Made by a program: the position numbers and the translations under genes
NCBI GenBank assembly: GCA_903904815.1
Contig: CAIVDU010000051.1
Coordinates: 34,938-98,937, forward strand
Direction: 5' to 3'
Length of the DNA: 64,000 bases
Source of the DNA: an uncultured Armatimonadota bacterium
GTDB taxonomy: Bacteria > Armatimonadota > Fimbriimonadia > Fimbriimonadales > Fimbriimonadaceae
The notes under the pieces: generated by a model
The model's database searches: none
Seen by the model: the letters and a program-made list of their open reading frames with translations, nothing else
What the model was told of the DNA's origin: nothing
Shown here: positions 36,865 through 44,011 of the stretch, in pieces
Layout of the letters: each line of letters starts with the position of its first letter
Numbering within the stretch: position 1 is the first letter of the stretch

Positions 36865-37929
36865 ATGGACAATCCCCGACTCGGCACAGACGAAAAGCCC
36901 CGCGACCCTCGGATCGAACAGTTCCTCATAACAATTCGCGCCGAGATGTCCGGACTCTCCGGCCCCGCCGCCATCAACGAACGGGTCCATGAGGTTCAGC
37001 TTCACCTCGAACAATCGATCGAAGAGTTCGTGGAACTCGGGGTGGCCGACCCGGTTGCGGCAGCGCTCGAAGCTTTTGGAACCGTCGACACATACGGAGA
37101 CTCGGTCAAGAAGGCGGGAGATGGCATCCTTCTCCGAGACTCACATCAACAAGTCCTAAAGTGGGTGACCGCGCTTGTCCTCATCCCGATCTGCGCCGAC
37201 CTCGCGATGGACTTCTCCTCGTGGTTTACCAGCGATTCCCAACTGTTCCTTCTCGGCATTCCCTTTTGCGCCTACGTGTTGGGGAGAATCCTGGTCGCCT
37301 CTACTCACTCACGAAAGTTCCTTTTCATTCCCATCACGGGGATCGTGGCGATGGGATTTGTCTGGTTCATCGTTCTGGGCGGATTCTCTCGAGGCGCGTT
37401 GGGAGATTCGATGACTGAGCCGCGTGGGACGGCTTCGAGGTCCGTATCCAGCCTCCAGCTGTTCTCGCTCTCCAACCAACTCCTCCAAGCAAAGGGACTT
37501 CGCGAAGGCTATTCGGTCTTTCGCTCGGACCACCCCACGGCTGGAGTGGGAGAGTTTCGTGTTGCCCAGGGTTACCTGACACCTGAGCAAGTCGACTCCA
37601 AGTATCGGACCGGCTGGTATTCAACCGTGTCGATCGGGGCTTCGATGGTTCCGGTCAGCAACTACTCAGAGGCACGGCTGGGCTGGATGAAGATGGGGCC
37701 AAAGGCGATTCAGTGGGCGGATGAGGCGGTCGCGTCCACTCGACGACAGATCGAGGAGCAGAGCCGCGTTGCCAACTCAAGTTGGCTCTCTTCGGTCCAG
37801 GCAGATCTCCCGTTTAAGATTCCCAGCGGGATTTTCGTTTGGTTCAGCATCATCACCATTCATGCGTTGGGAATGGGCTACGGCGTCGTTCGCCGCCGTT
37901 CCGGACGTCGCCCTACAGCTGCCGCGTGA
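36865..37929 (+). CDS. HAAS/permease-prefix-domain membrane protein
   Basis: From the ATG at 36865 there are 354 residues. The N-terminal part (RVHEVQLHLEQSIEEFVELG, DPVAAALEAFGTVDTYGDSV) is the HAAS-type helical domain that accompanies PadR regulators, in which the repeated A-x-x-x-FG pattern is typical. Then come four membrane helices (WVTALVLIPICADLAM, LFLLGIPFCAYVLGRIL, FIPITGIVAMGFVWFIV and a last IFVWFSIITIHALGMGYGVV) and a periplasmic segment. It probably senses something at the membrane together with PadR; this is inference from context. Confidence 0.72.
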   Translation: MDNPRLGTDEKPRDPRIEQFLITIRAEMSGLSGPAAINERVHEVQLHLEQSIEEFVELGVADPVAAALEAFGTVDTYGDSVKKAGDGILLRDSHQQVLKWVTALVLIPICADLAMDFSSWFTSDSQLFLLGIPFCAYVLGRILVASTHSRKFLFIPITGIVAMGFVWFIVLGGFSRGALGDSMTEPRGTASRSVSSLQLFSLSNQLLQAKGLREGYSVFRSDHPTAGVGEFRVAQGYLTPEQVDSKYRTGWYSTVSIGASMVPVSNYSEARLGWMKMGPKAIQWADEAVASTRRQIEEQSRVANSSWLSSVQADLPFKIPSGIFVWFSIITIHALGMGYGVVRRRSGRRPTAAA

Positions 37930-38016
37930 TGGCGCCGTTCTGGGTCCAAGAGTGATGAATGACTGCGCCCTAAGAGTCCCACCGCGACTCTTGGTCCTGA
38001 AAGGATCGTACAGGGT

Positions 38017-38049
38017 AGCCGGTGCGTCGACTCCGGTCGACCACCGGAG
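38017..38049. repeat. dispersed repeat, family B copy 1
   Basis: This 33-bp stretch is the reverse complement of 51488-51519 with at most one difference in the aligned part (CCGGTGCGTCGACTCCGGTC in the centre). It is itself nearly palindromic (CGGTGGTCGACCGG). It lies in the gene-free region 37930-38222, which also has GAGTC/GACTC and GGGGTC/GACCCC hairpins and ends with GACCCCTCCGG, also seen at 51.5 and 58.6 kb. Confidence 0.7.
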
Positions 38050-38222
38050 CCCGTTCCCGGATTCTTTTCGATCCCCGAAGAGGGGTCGACGCGTTGGTCG
38101 GCGTCGATTCCCGGGGTCTGCGACCCCGCGCTCTCCTATTTGACCCCTCCGGATTCAAATATCGGACCTAGGATCTCGCATGGACCCTGTCCTCTAGGTG
38201 CTGGGGTAAACGTCACCCCACC

Positions 38223-39392
38223 TCACGGCTGACGCCATAGCCAGCGCAGGGCGTCGGGGAGGATCGCGCGACCATGCGCGTCGCTGTGGAAGCCCTGGCC
38301 GCCCACAAACTGGTAGTCATAGCCTTTGAAAGCCAGCGCGCGAGCCATCTGCTGGTTGGCCAGCCACCAGCTTCCGAACTGGTTGTCGAGGTCGTTCGCG
38401 CCATCTTGGAGGAAGACGCGAATCGGTTTCTTTTCAGACAGGCGAATCAGGAACGGATAGTTGTGACCACCTTCCTTCAAGGACGGACCATGAGCGATGT
38501 CGGTGAAGCTTCCCACCCAAGACATCACCTTCCCGAAAGCTTCCGGGTGTTCCCAGGCGGCGGTGAAAGCACAGATTCCTCCGCTACTCAGGCCAGCCAG
38601 GGCTCGGCTACCCGGGTCGGTCTTGAGCTTCTGGATCTTATCGACTTCGGGGAGAATCTCATTCAGCAAGAACTGGCAGTAATCCCCGGAGAGGGTGTCG
38701 TACTCTCGGCTTCGGTCAGATTTGCCGTCGGCGAGGGAGCCGGGGGCAATGAAGACGGCCACCATTTTGGGAATCTCTTGACGGGCGATCAAATTGTCGA
38801 GCGTGTTTGGGATGTAGTCCTTGGCGAACTGTCCGTCCTGGAAGATCATGACGGGGAGCGGCTCGGTCGGCTTGGCCCCAGCTGGAAGGTAGATCCACCA
38901 GTCACGGGTCGTATTTGCGAACACGTTGCTGGTCTGCTTCGTCTGCTGAGTCACCCCCCCATGGGCTACGGCCGGATCGAAATCGTTGTCGGGATTTGGG
39001 TTGTACACCTCGAGGTTGTGCCAACCACCGATCGGCTTTCCCGACACCGAGAACTCCCATCGGAATCCGGTTCCCTCGGCAAAGTCAGTCGATGCCGCGT
39101 AGAGGTCCGATTCGCCGACGCGGCGCATCTTGATGGAGGCCCCCCGGTCTTCCCGAACGATCTGAGGAGGCTCCGACGCGCCGGGGGCGCGCACGGCCCA
39201 AGCCACGTCGAGGCCGTTCGTCTTGATGCCATTTCCTTCGCCCAGGCTCTTCTCTCCAAACCATTGCACGACGCGCCGTTCCAACCCGGGCTGCTGCACC
39301 GGTTTGAGGAGCTCGACTCTGAGTTCGACCGGATTACGGAATCCTTCCTGGGCCAACGCGAGCATCGTAAAGAGAGTTGAGACCATGTTCAA
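38223..39392 (-). CDS. secreted esterase of the Fes/esterase D type
   Basis: The 389-residue product has a short signal peptide (MNMVSTLFTMLALAQ) and two parts: an N-terminal beta-sandwich (to about 150, like the CBM48-type domain in front of Fes and CE1 enzymes) and an alpha/beta hydrolase. The nucleophile is Ser269 in GLSSGGICAF, the likely acid Asp334 (DGANDLDN) and the base His369 (GFHSDAHG). Enzymes of this fold release ferulate from xylan or open enterobactin-type siderophores. The nearby TonB receptors fit either, but they are 20 kb away. Confidence 0.85.
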   Translation of the reverse strand: MNMVSTLFTMLALAQEGFRNPVELRVELLKPVQQPGLERRVVQWFGEKSLGEGNGIKTNGLDVAWAVRAPGASEPPQIVREDRGASIKMRRVGESDLYAASTDFAEGTGFRWEFSVSGKPIGGWHNLEVYNPNPDNDFDPAVAHGGVTQQTKQTSNVFANTTRDWWIYLPAGAKPTEPLPVMIFQDGQFAKDYIPNTLDNLIARQEIPKMVAVFIAPGSLADGKSDRSREYDTLSGDYCQFLLNEILPEVDKIQKLKTDPGSRALAGLSSGGICAFTAAWEHPEAFGKVMSWVGSFTDIAHGPSLKEGGHNYPFLIRLSEKKPIRVFLQDGANDLDNQFGSWWLANQQMARALAFKGYDYQFVGGQGFHSDAHGRAILPDALRWLWRQP

Positions 39393-39449
39393 GAGTTAAA
39401 CAGGTTTAGAGAAGAGAACGTTCAACTCACACATGCGTAGACTGTCCAC

Positions 39450-40427
39450 GTGAGAGTTGGAATTGTCGGTGCGGGCCTCGCGGGGCTCTCGTGTGGTCGG
39501 TCCCTTAAAGCGCAAGGCGTCGAGGCGGTCCTGTTCGAGAAGAGCCGGGGCGTAGGTGGACGAGTTGCGACTAGGCGCATCGACGATTATATCTTCGATA
39601 CCGGAGCCACCAGCCTCGCGCCCCATGGCATGGCGATCGACAACGTGCTCCTCCATGAGTTGGACACGTCCGAATTGGTCGCCATCGACAAACGCATCGA
39701 CACGCATGCTGGGCTACGCGTATCGATGGGAGATTCAAGGCGGCTCACCCCCCGCTTCACATACTTAAAGGGCGTCAACACTCTCGCCAAGCTTCTCGCG
39801 AAGGATTTGACGATTCACCGCGAGGTCGCCATCGAGTCAATCGAGCGAACGCCGGCAGGCTATCGTTTGAATGGCGAGGCTTTCGATGCGGTGGTCGTGA
39901 CTGCGCCAGTTCCTCAGGCCGGACTGCTGCTGTGGGGACTTCAAGAAGACCGACCGATCGCCAATGCCTCGTACCGCCCCTGCCTCAGCGTGCTTCTGGG
40001 CTATAACGTTCCGACCCCCGAGCGCCCTTACTGGGCACTTTTGGACCCAGAGCAGCGTCACCCATTGAACTGGCTGAGTGTCGAGAGCGCGAAGTGTCCG
40101 GGCAGAGCGCCGGTGGGATGCTCGGCGTTCGTTGCCCAGCTTGGCCCTCGATTCTCGCTCGAGCACTACGAGCGGCCGAACGAGGAGATAGTCGCGACCA
40201 CCGCCGGCTTCCTCGCCCAGTTGTACGGTGAAGAGTTCCGACATCCAGCGGTTGGCGATGTCAAGCGCTGGAAGTATTCGCAGCCGGACACGATTGCCGA
40301 TTTCGATGCGGTCAATCCCCCTGGTTCGACTTTGATTCTTGCCAGTGACGGCGTAACCGGTGGTCATACGGAATCGGCGTTTCAGGCCGGGGTTCGCGCC
40401 GCCGACCTCCTTTTGGGGCATGCTTAG
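39450..40427 (+). CDS. FAD-dependent oxidoreductase, renalase-like
   Basis: A GTG start gives 325 residues. The dinucleotide fold VGIVGAGLAGLSCGRSL, the FEKSRGVGGRVATRRI motif and the C-terminal SDGVTGGHTESAFQAGV flavin-binding segment place it with the NAD(P)-binding-8/renalase-type flavoproteins related to amine oxidases. Renalase oxidises wrong isomers of NAD(P)H; that function in this protein is not proven. It has no signal peptide. The next gene starts 5 bp after its stop, on the same strand. Confidence 0.85.
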   Translation: MRVGIVGAGLAGLSCGRSLKAQGVEAVLFEKSRGVGGRVATRRIDDYIFDTGATSLAPHGMAIDNVLLHELDTSELVAIDKRIDTHAGLRVSMGDSRRLTPRFTYLKGVNTLAKLLAKDLTIHREVAIESIERTPAGYRLNGEAFDAVVVTAPVPQAGLLLWGLQEDRPIANASYRPCLSVLLGYNVPTPERPYWALLDPEQRHPLNWLSVESAKCPGRAPVGCSAFVAQLGPRFSLEHYERPNEEIVATTAGFLAQLYGEEFRHPAVGDVKRWKYSQPDTIADFDAVNPPGSTLILASDGVTGGHTESAFQAGVRAADLLLGHA

Positions 40428-40431
40428 AGTC

Positions 40432-41076
40432 ATGAGAACACTGTTGTTCGCAGGTTTAGTTGCTGCTTCGGCTCTCGCATCCGCGCAGACGGTGACCCTG
40501 GTCGGAACTTTTGGCGGACGCGAGGTTGGCGCCGCCACATTTACGATCGAAGCCCAGCCGGATCACAGCTATCTCCAGACTTTCACTCTCAAGATCGACC
40601 TGAATGGCACAAAGATTGAGAACCGATCGGCATCTAGGATTGCTCCGACTGGACAGACCCTTTCCGAGGAAGACAAAGAGACCTTGAACGGAACCATCCG
40701 AAAGGACCTGTCCATTATTTACAGTCCCGTCGGCGCGAGTGTCGTGGATCGCCTTGCTGGCAAGACGAAGTCCTACCCAATCCCGGCCGGCGCGAATGCC
40801 AAGGACCTGAGCGCTCTCTGGTTCGTGACCCTCAAACCGAAGCTCGGAGCGAAGCTCGTCGCGACCACGTTCTCCGTCGACCAGATGGCCTGGCAGAAGG
40901 CTACTACGACCTACGTTTCGGACCAGAAGGTGAAGGTTGGCGGAAAGTTGGTGAAGGGTCACCAGATGATGCATGTGAGCCCGGGGCCCACGCTTCTCAT
41001 GGTGATTGATGACCATGGCTTGCCACTGGAGTTCAATTTGCCCGGGGTTACGGACATGCATTTCCGGCGCTCGTAG
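40432..41076 (+). CDS. secreted protein, first of three tandem related genes
   Basis: The ATG at 40432 gives 214 residues with signal peptide MRTLLFAGLVAASALASAQ. The mature part is all-beta: TVTLVGTFGGREVGAATFTI, KSYPIPAGANAKDLSALWFV, QKVKVGGKLVKGHQMMH and DDHGLPLEFNLPG. The next gene product has the same strings in the same order (TATLVGTFGKTEVGTGTFTI, KTYPIPVGAK, DDHGLPLDLDL), so the two are tandem paralogues. I do not know the family; the layout fits a periplasmic beta-barrel or lipid-binding fold. Confidence 0.72.
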   Translation: MRTLLFAGLVAASALASAQTVTLVGTFGGREVGAATFTIEAQPDHSYLQTFTLKIDLNGTKIENRSASRIAPTGQTLSEEDKETLNGTIRKDLSIIYSPVGASVVDRLAGKTKSYPIPAGANAKDLSALWFVTLKPKLGAKLVATTFSVDQMAWQKATTTYVSDQKVKVGGKLVKGHQMMHVSPGPTLLMVIDDHGLPLEFNLPGVTDMHFRRS

Positions 41077-41127
41077 TTGTCTGAGTTAGTGGACTCTTTT
41101 GATTCGATTTGCGTCATCCTTAGGGAC

Positions 41128-41763
41128 ATGCGAAGTCTGTTCCTTATCGCCCTTGCCGCTGCCTCTGTTTCCACGTTTGCCGAGACGGCGACTCTGGTGG
41201 GCACTTTCGGCAAGACCGAGGTCGGGACGGGGACGTTCACGATCACCCCTCAGCGGGACCGGACTATGACCGAGAACACCGTTTTCAAGATCGCCTTGAA
41301 CGGGCAGAAGATCGAAGTTCAGTCGACCGTCCACATCAGCCAGGAAGGCATGACCCTTCGGGCGGATCAGAAAGAGGTCGTCAACGGCGCCGTCCAAAAG
41401 GACGTCTCGATTCAGTACACGCTCAAAGCAGCGATCGTGACCAACAAAGCGACCGGCGAAAAGAAGACCTACCCGATTCCGGTCGGGGCCAAAACGACGG
41501 ATCCTAGCGGCCTCTGGTTCGTGACTTCGAAGCCAAAGATTGGCGCCAAGTCGGTTGCGACCGCCTTCTCCGTCGACCTCTTCGCCTGGCGAAAGACGGT
41601 CCGCGTCTACGTTGGAGACCAGCCGTTCACGCTCGACGGAAAGAAAATCGTCGGTCACCAATTGAAAGACGATAGCGACGGCCACACGGTCCTGGCGCTC
41701 GTTGACGATCATGGGCTTCCGCTCGATTTGGATCTCGCCGGGTTCCACTTCACTCGAAAGTAA
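41128..41763 (+). CDS. secreted protein, second of three tandem related genes
   Basis: The ATG at 41128 gives 211 residues with signal peptide MRSLFLIALAAASVSTFAE. It is about half identical by eye to the product of 40432, with the same block order, e.g. LWFVTSKPKIGAKSVATAFS versus LWFVTLKPKLGAKLVATTFS. This similarity over the whole length supports both as real genes. An in-frame start at 41077 would add a non-hydrophobic leader. The next gene starts 3 bp after its stop. Confidence 0.75.
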   Translation: MRSLFLIALAAASVSTFAETATLVGTFGKTEVGTGTFTITPQRDRTMTENTVFKIALNGQKIEVQSTVHISQEGMTLRADQKEVVNGAVQKDVSIQYTLKAAIVTNKATGEKKTYPIPVGAKTTDPSGLWFVTSKPKIGAKSVATAFSVDLFAWRKTVRVYVGDQPFTLDGKKIVGHQLKDDSDGHTVLALVDDHGLPLDLDLAGFHFTRK

Positions 41764-41766
41764 TCC

Positions 41767-42453
41767 ATGACCGCCCTTCGCAGAATCAGTCCCCTTTTCC
41801 TTGCTTGGGCAGCGGTGTTCGTGGCGCCGGCGGCAGAGGTACACATGCAGATCACGAAAGACGCGAAGCTGCTGGGCTACGCCACGCTGGGTCAGCATAT
41901 CAATGCAGAAGGCGGAAAGACGGTCGAGATGCGAATGGAGGTCAATCGAAATTCGGGAGCTCCGCTGAAACTTCACCAGCTCTCCATCTACGATTCGACC
42001 GGCCACCCGCAAAGGATGGTGCTGGAGATCGTGGGGAGTGAGCGCACCGAGACCATCGCTGCGTTTGACGGCGCGGGCGCTCGCGTCTCCAAGATGGTTC
42101 ACGGTCTGGCCAAGAACTCGCGGGTCAACCGGGCCGCCAACGCGCCGTGGGGGGACGCCTCCGAATTCTGGTTTCTGCGGGATCACCCGAAGAAGGGCGA
42201 CCACTTTATGACTCTCCATTTCTCGATGGATCGCCTCGATTGGGAGCTCACCGAAATCACCTATCTGGGCATGCGCGAAGTGACGGTGGGTTCTAAAAAG
42301 GTGCAGGCGAACGCCGTTCAGTCCGACACTGAAGGAAGGTTTTCCACGGCTTATCTCGACGAGGTCGGTAACCCAATCCGTTTGGAAACCGACGGCGGTG
42401 TCACGATGGCTGTCATCGCTTCCGGCGCCAAGAAGTCCGGCCCAAACGGGTAA
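41767..42453 (+). CDS. secreted protein, third and most divergent of the tandem
   Basis: The 228-residue product has the signal peptide MTALRRISPLFLAWAAVFVA. It keeps the architecture of its two neighbours at lower similarity: KLLGYATLGQHINAEGGKTV in place of the first block, then EFWFLRDHPKKGDHFMTLHF corresponding to LWFVTxKPKxGAKxVATxFS, and YLDEVGNPIRLETDGGVTMA corresponding to the DDHGLPLEF block. Probably an older duplicate. It is followed by dapB after 10 bp. Confidence 0.7.
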   Translation: MTALRRISPLFLAWAAVFVAPAAEVHMQITKDAKLLGYATLGQHINAEGGKTVEMRMEVNRNSGAPLKLHQLSIYDSTGHPQRMVLEIVGSERTETIAAFDGAGARVSKMVHGLAKNSRVNRAANAPWGDASEFWFLRDHPKKGDHFMTLHFSMDRLDWELTEITYLGMREVTVGSKKVQANAVQSDTEGRFSTAYLDEVGNPIRLETDGGVTMAVIASGAKKSGPNG

Positions 42454-42463
42454 ACCCTTCGAG

Positions 42464-43276
42464 ATGAGTACGGATAGTCCGGTTCGCGTAGTGATTGTCG
42501 GCGCAGCCGGGAGAATGGGAAAGGAAGCCCTTAAGGCGTTGAACGCGCCTCCTGAGATTGAGATCGTGGGCGCGGTGGTGCGGAGCCAGGCTGGCGTCTC
42601 GGCACAGGCTTTGGCGGGGCCGACGGCGGTGGACCTGGTCCTGGAGTCAGACCTTGCTGCGGTCCTCGCACGGACGAAGCCCGACGTGTTGGTCGACCTG
42701 TCCCACCACTCGGTAGCGGTGTCCAACGCGAGGCTTGCCACCGAAGTGGGTACTCACGTGGTCATTGGCTGTACCGGCATGGAGGCCTCGGAGCTGAGCA
42801 CGATCGACGAGCTGGTGACCTCAGCCGGAGTGGCGGCGATTTATGCGCCGAACTTCGCGATCGGCGCGATCCTGATGATGCGCTTCGCGGAAATTGCCGC
42901 TAAGTGGATTCCGGATGTCGAGATCATCGAGATGCACCACGACCGAAAGGAGGATGCGCCCAGCGGAACGGCGATGCATACCGCCGATTTGATCATTGCA
43001 GCGCGAACGGGTACCCCAACGGAGAAGCCGAAGACGCTTTACAAGCTTGAAGGAGCGCGCGGCGGTGAGAAGGAGGGCGTACACGTCCACTCAGTACGAC
43101 TGCCTGGGCTCCTTGCCCACCAGCAAGTGATCTTCGGAGCTCCGGGCGAGGTCCTGACGATCCGCCACGACGCGATGGATCGTTCGGTCTACATGGGCGG
43201 GCTCAAACTTTGTGTGCGCCGCGTGTCGGGCCTTCGCGGACTCGTAATCGGGCTAGACAAACTACTGTTCGAGTAG
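42464..43276 (+). CDS. dapB: 4-hydroxy-tetrahydrodipicolinate reductase
   Basis: The ATG at 42464 gives 270 residues. Motifs: Rossmann VVIVGAAGRMGKEALKAL, the GCTG segment (VVIGCTGMEAS), ANFAIG-like YAPNFAIGAILMM, catalytic EMHHDRKEDAPSGTA (His and Lys for catalysis, Ser-Gly-Thr for substrate) and VHVHSVRLPGLLAHQQVIFG. The enzyme makes tetrahydrodipicolinate in lysine and diaminopimelate synthesis. The frame is open upstream inside the preceding gene but the family start is here. It may share a transcript with the three secreted-protein genes. Confidence 0.95.
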   Translation: MSTDSPVRVVIVGAAGRMGKEALKALNAPPEIEIVGAVVRSQAGVSAQALAGPTAVDLVLESDLAAVLARTKPDVLVDLSHHSVAVSNARLATEVGTHVVIGCTGMEASELSTIDELVTSAGVAAIYAPNFAIGAILMMRFAEIAAKWIPDVEIIEMHHDRKEDAPSGTAMHTADLIIAARTGTPTEKPKTLYKLEGARGGEKEGVHVHSVRLPGLLAHQQVIFGAPGEVLTIRHDAMDRSVYMGGLKLCVRRVSGLRGLVIGLDKLLFE

Positions 43277-43279
43277 GAG

Positions 43280-43870
43280 TTACCAGTTCCGATTCTTCCA
43301 GTCTTCGGGCGTGAGCGCGAAGACTTGTATGTTTCGGGGGTTCCCTTCGGGGTCCGCAATCGAGTTACGCAGGATGCCCTCCTCAACGAAACCGAGTCGC
43401 TTGGGGATGGCTTTGCTTCGTTCATTTTCGACCACGACGCGAATGAAGACGCGGTTGGCATTCAAAGAGTCGAAGCAAAGCGTGGTGAGCAGGCGAACCG
43501 CCTCGGTGATGTAACCGTGGCCGGTCTGAGACACGCGGACCCAGTACCCAATCTCGAACGATCGGACGTCCCAGTCGATGCGATGGAGTCCGCAGCCGCC
43601 GAGAAACCGGCCGGAGGATTTGTTCCAGATACCCATCGGCAGGTCCTCGCGCAGGTCCCAACGAGCGCTCCAGCGCCGCACGAACTTCTCGGATGACTCG
43701 GGAGAGTCGTGTACTGGACCCCAAGGCAGCCAAGGGGCGATATGTTCCAGCGACTCTTGGGTCGCTTCGTAGAGGGCAGGGCCATCGCCGGCGCGCCAGG
43801 GTCTCACGACTACCCGATCACCGACGAGGGCCTGCGGGAGTTCTATTAATAGAGGATCAACGGCGGGCAC
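43280..43870 (-). CDS. GNAT acetyltransferase, RimJ/RimL type
   Basis: The 196-residue product has the RimJ/RimL layout: VVVRPWRAGDGPALYEATQE at the start, LGGCGLHRIDWDVRSFEIGY, the acetyl-CoA loop QTGHGYITEAVRLL (R/Q-x-x-G-x-G/A variant) and NERSKAIPKRLGFVEEGILR. These enzymes acetylate N-terminal amines of ribosomal proteins or small amines; the substrate is unknown. It converges with dapB, 3 bp apart, and is divergent from ileS. Confidence 0.9.
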   Translation of the reverse strand: MPAVDPLLIELPQALVGDRVVVRPWRAGDGPALYEATQESLEHIAPWLPWGPVHDSPESSEKFVRRWSARWDLREDLPMGIWNKSSGRFLGGCGLHRIDWDVRSFEIGYWVRVSQTGHGYITEAVRLLTTLCFDSLNANRVFIRVVVENERSKAIPKRLGFVEEGILRNSIADPEGNPRNIQVFALTPEDWKNRNW

Positions 43871-43911
43871 TATTGCAATAATACCGAACGGATGTACCGT
43901 AAAAATACGAG

Positions 43912-43964
43912 GGCGATTTCTCGTGAGTCCTAGCGAGTCCTAGGCCGAGAAAGGGTAAATCGCC
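43912..43964 (+). promoter_or_regulatory. structured leader before ileS
   Basis: GGCGATTT (43912-43919) pairs perfectly with AAATCGCC (43957-43964), and TCTCG pairs with CGAGA above it, leaving an AAGGGT bulge and a loop with the direct repeat GAGTCCTAGCGAGTCCTAG. It ends 47 bp before the ileS ATG. It could be an attenuator or mRNA-stability hairpin; no T-box specifier or antiterminator sequence was found. Confidence 0.45.
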
Positions 43965-44011
43965 GTCTTTGGCAGCGTTCAGGTCTGCCTCCGGTAAACT
44001 CATCCTCCCCT

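Noticed and set aside
38274..39380. Plus-strand frame of 368 codons opposite the esterase gene
   Set aside because: The esterase strand has signal peptide and catalytic motifs; the opposite frame has none and matches codon-bias shadowing.
41086..42741. Long minus-strand frame of 551 codons opposite the tandem secreted genes
   Set aside because: It is the mirror of three genes with signal peptides and mutual similarity; its own translation is Arg/His-rich and has no fold or homologous pattern.
43871..44011. T-box leader before ileS
   Set aside because: No T-box core, antiterminator or specifier loop is seen; only a simple hairpin is present.
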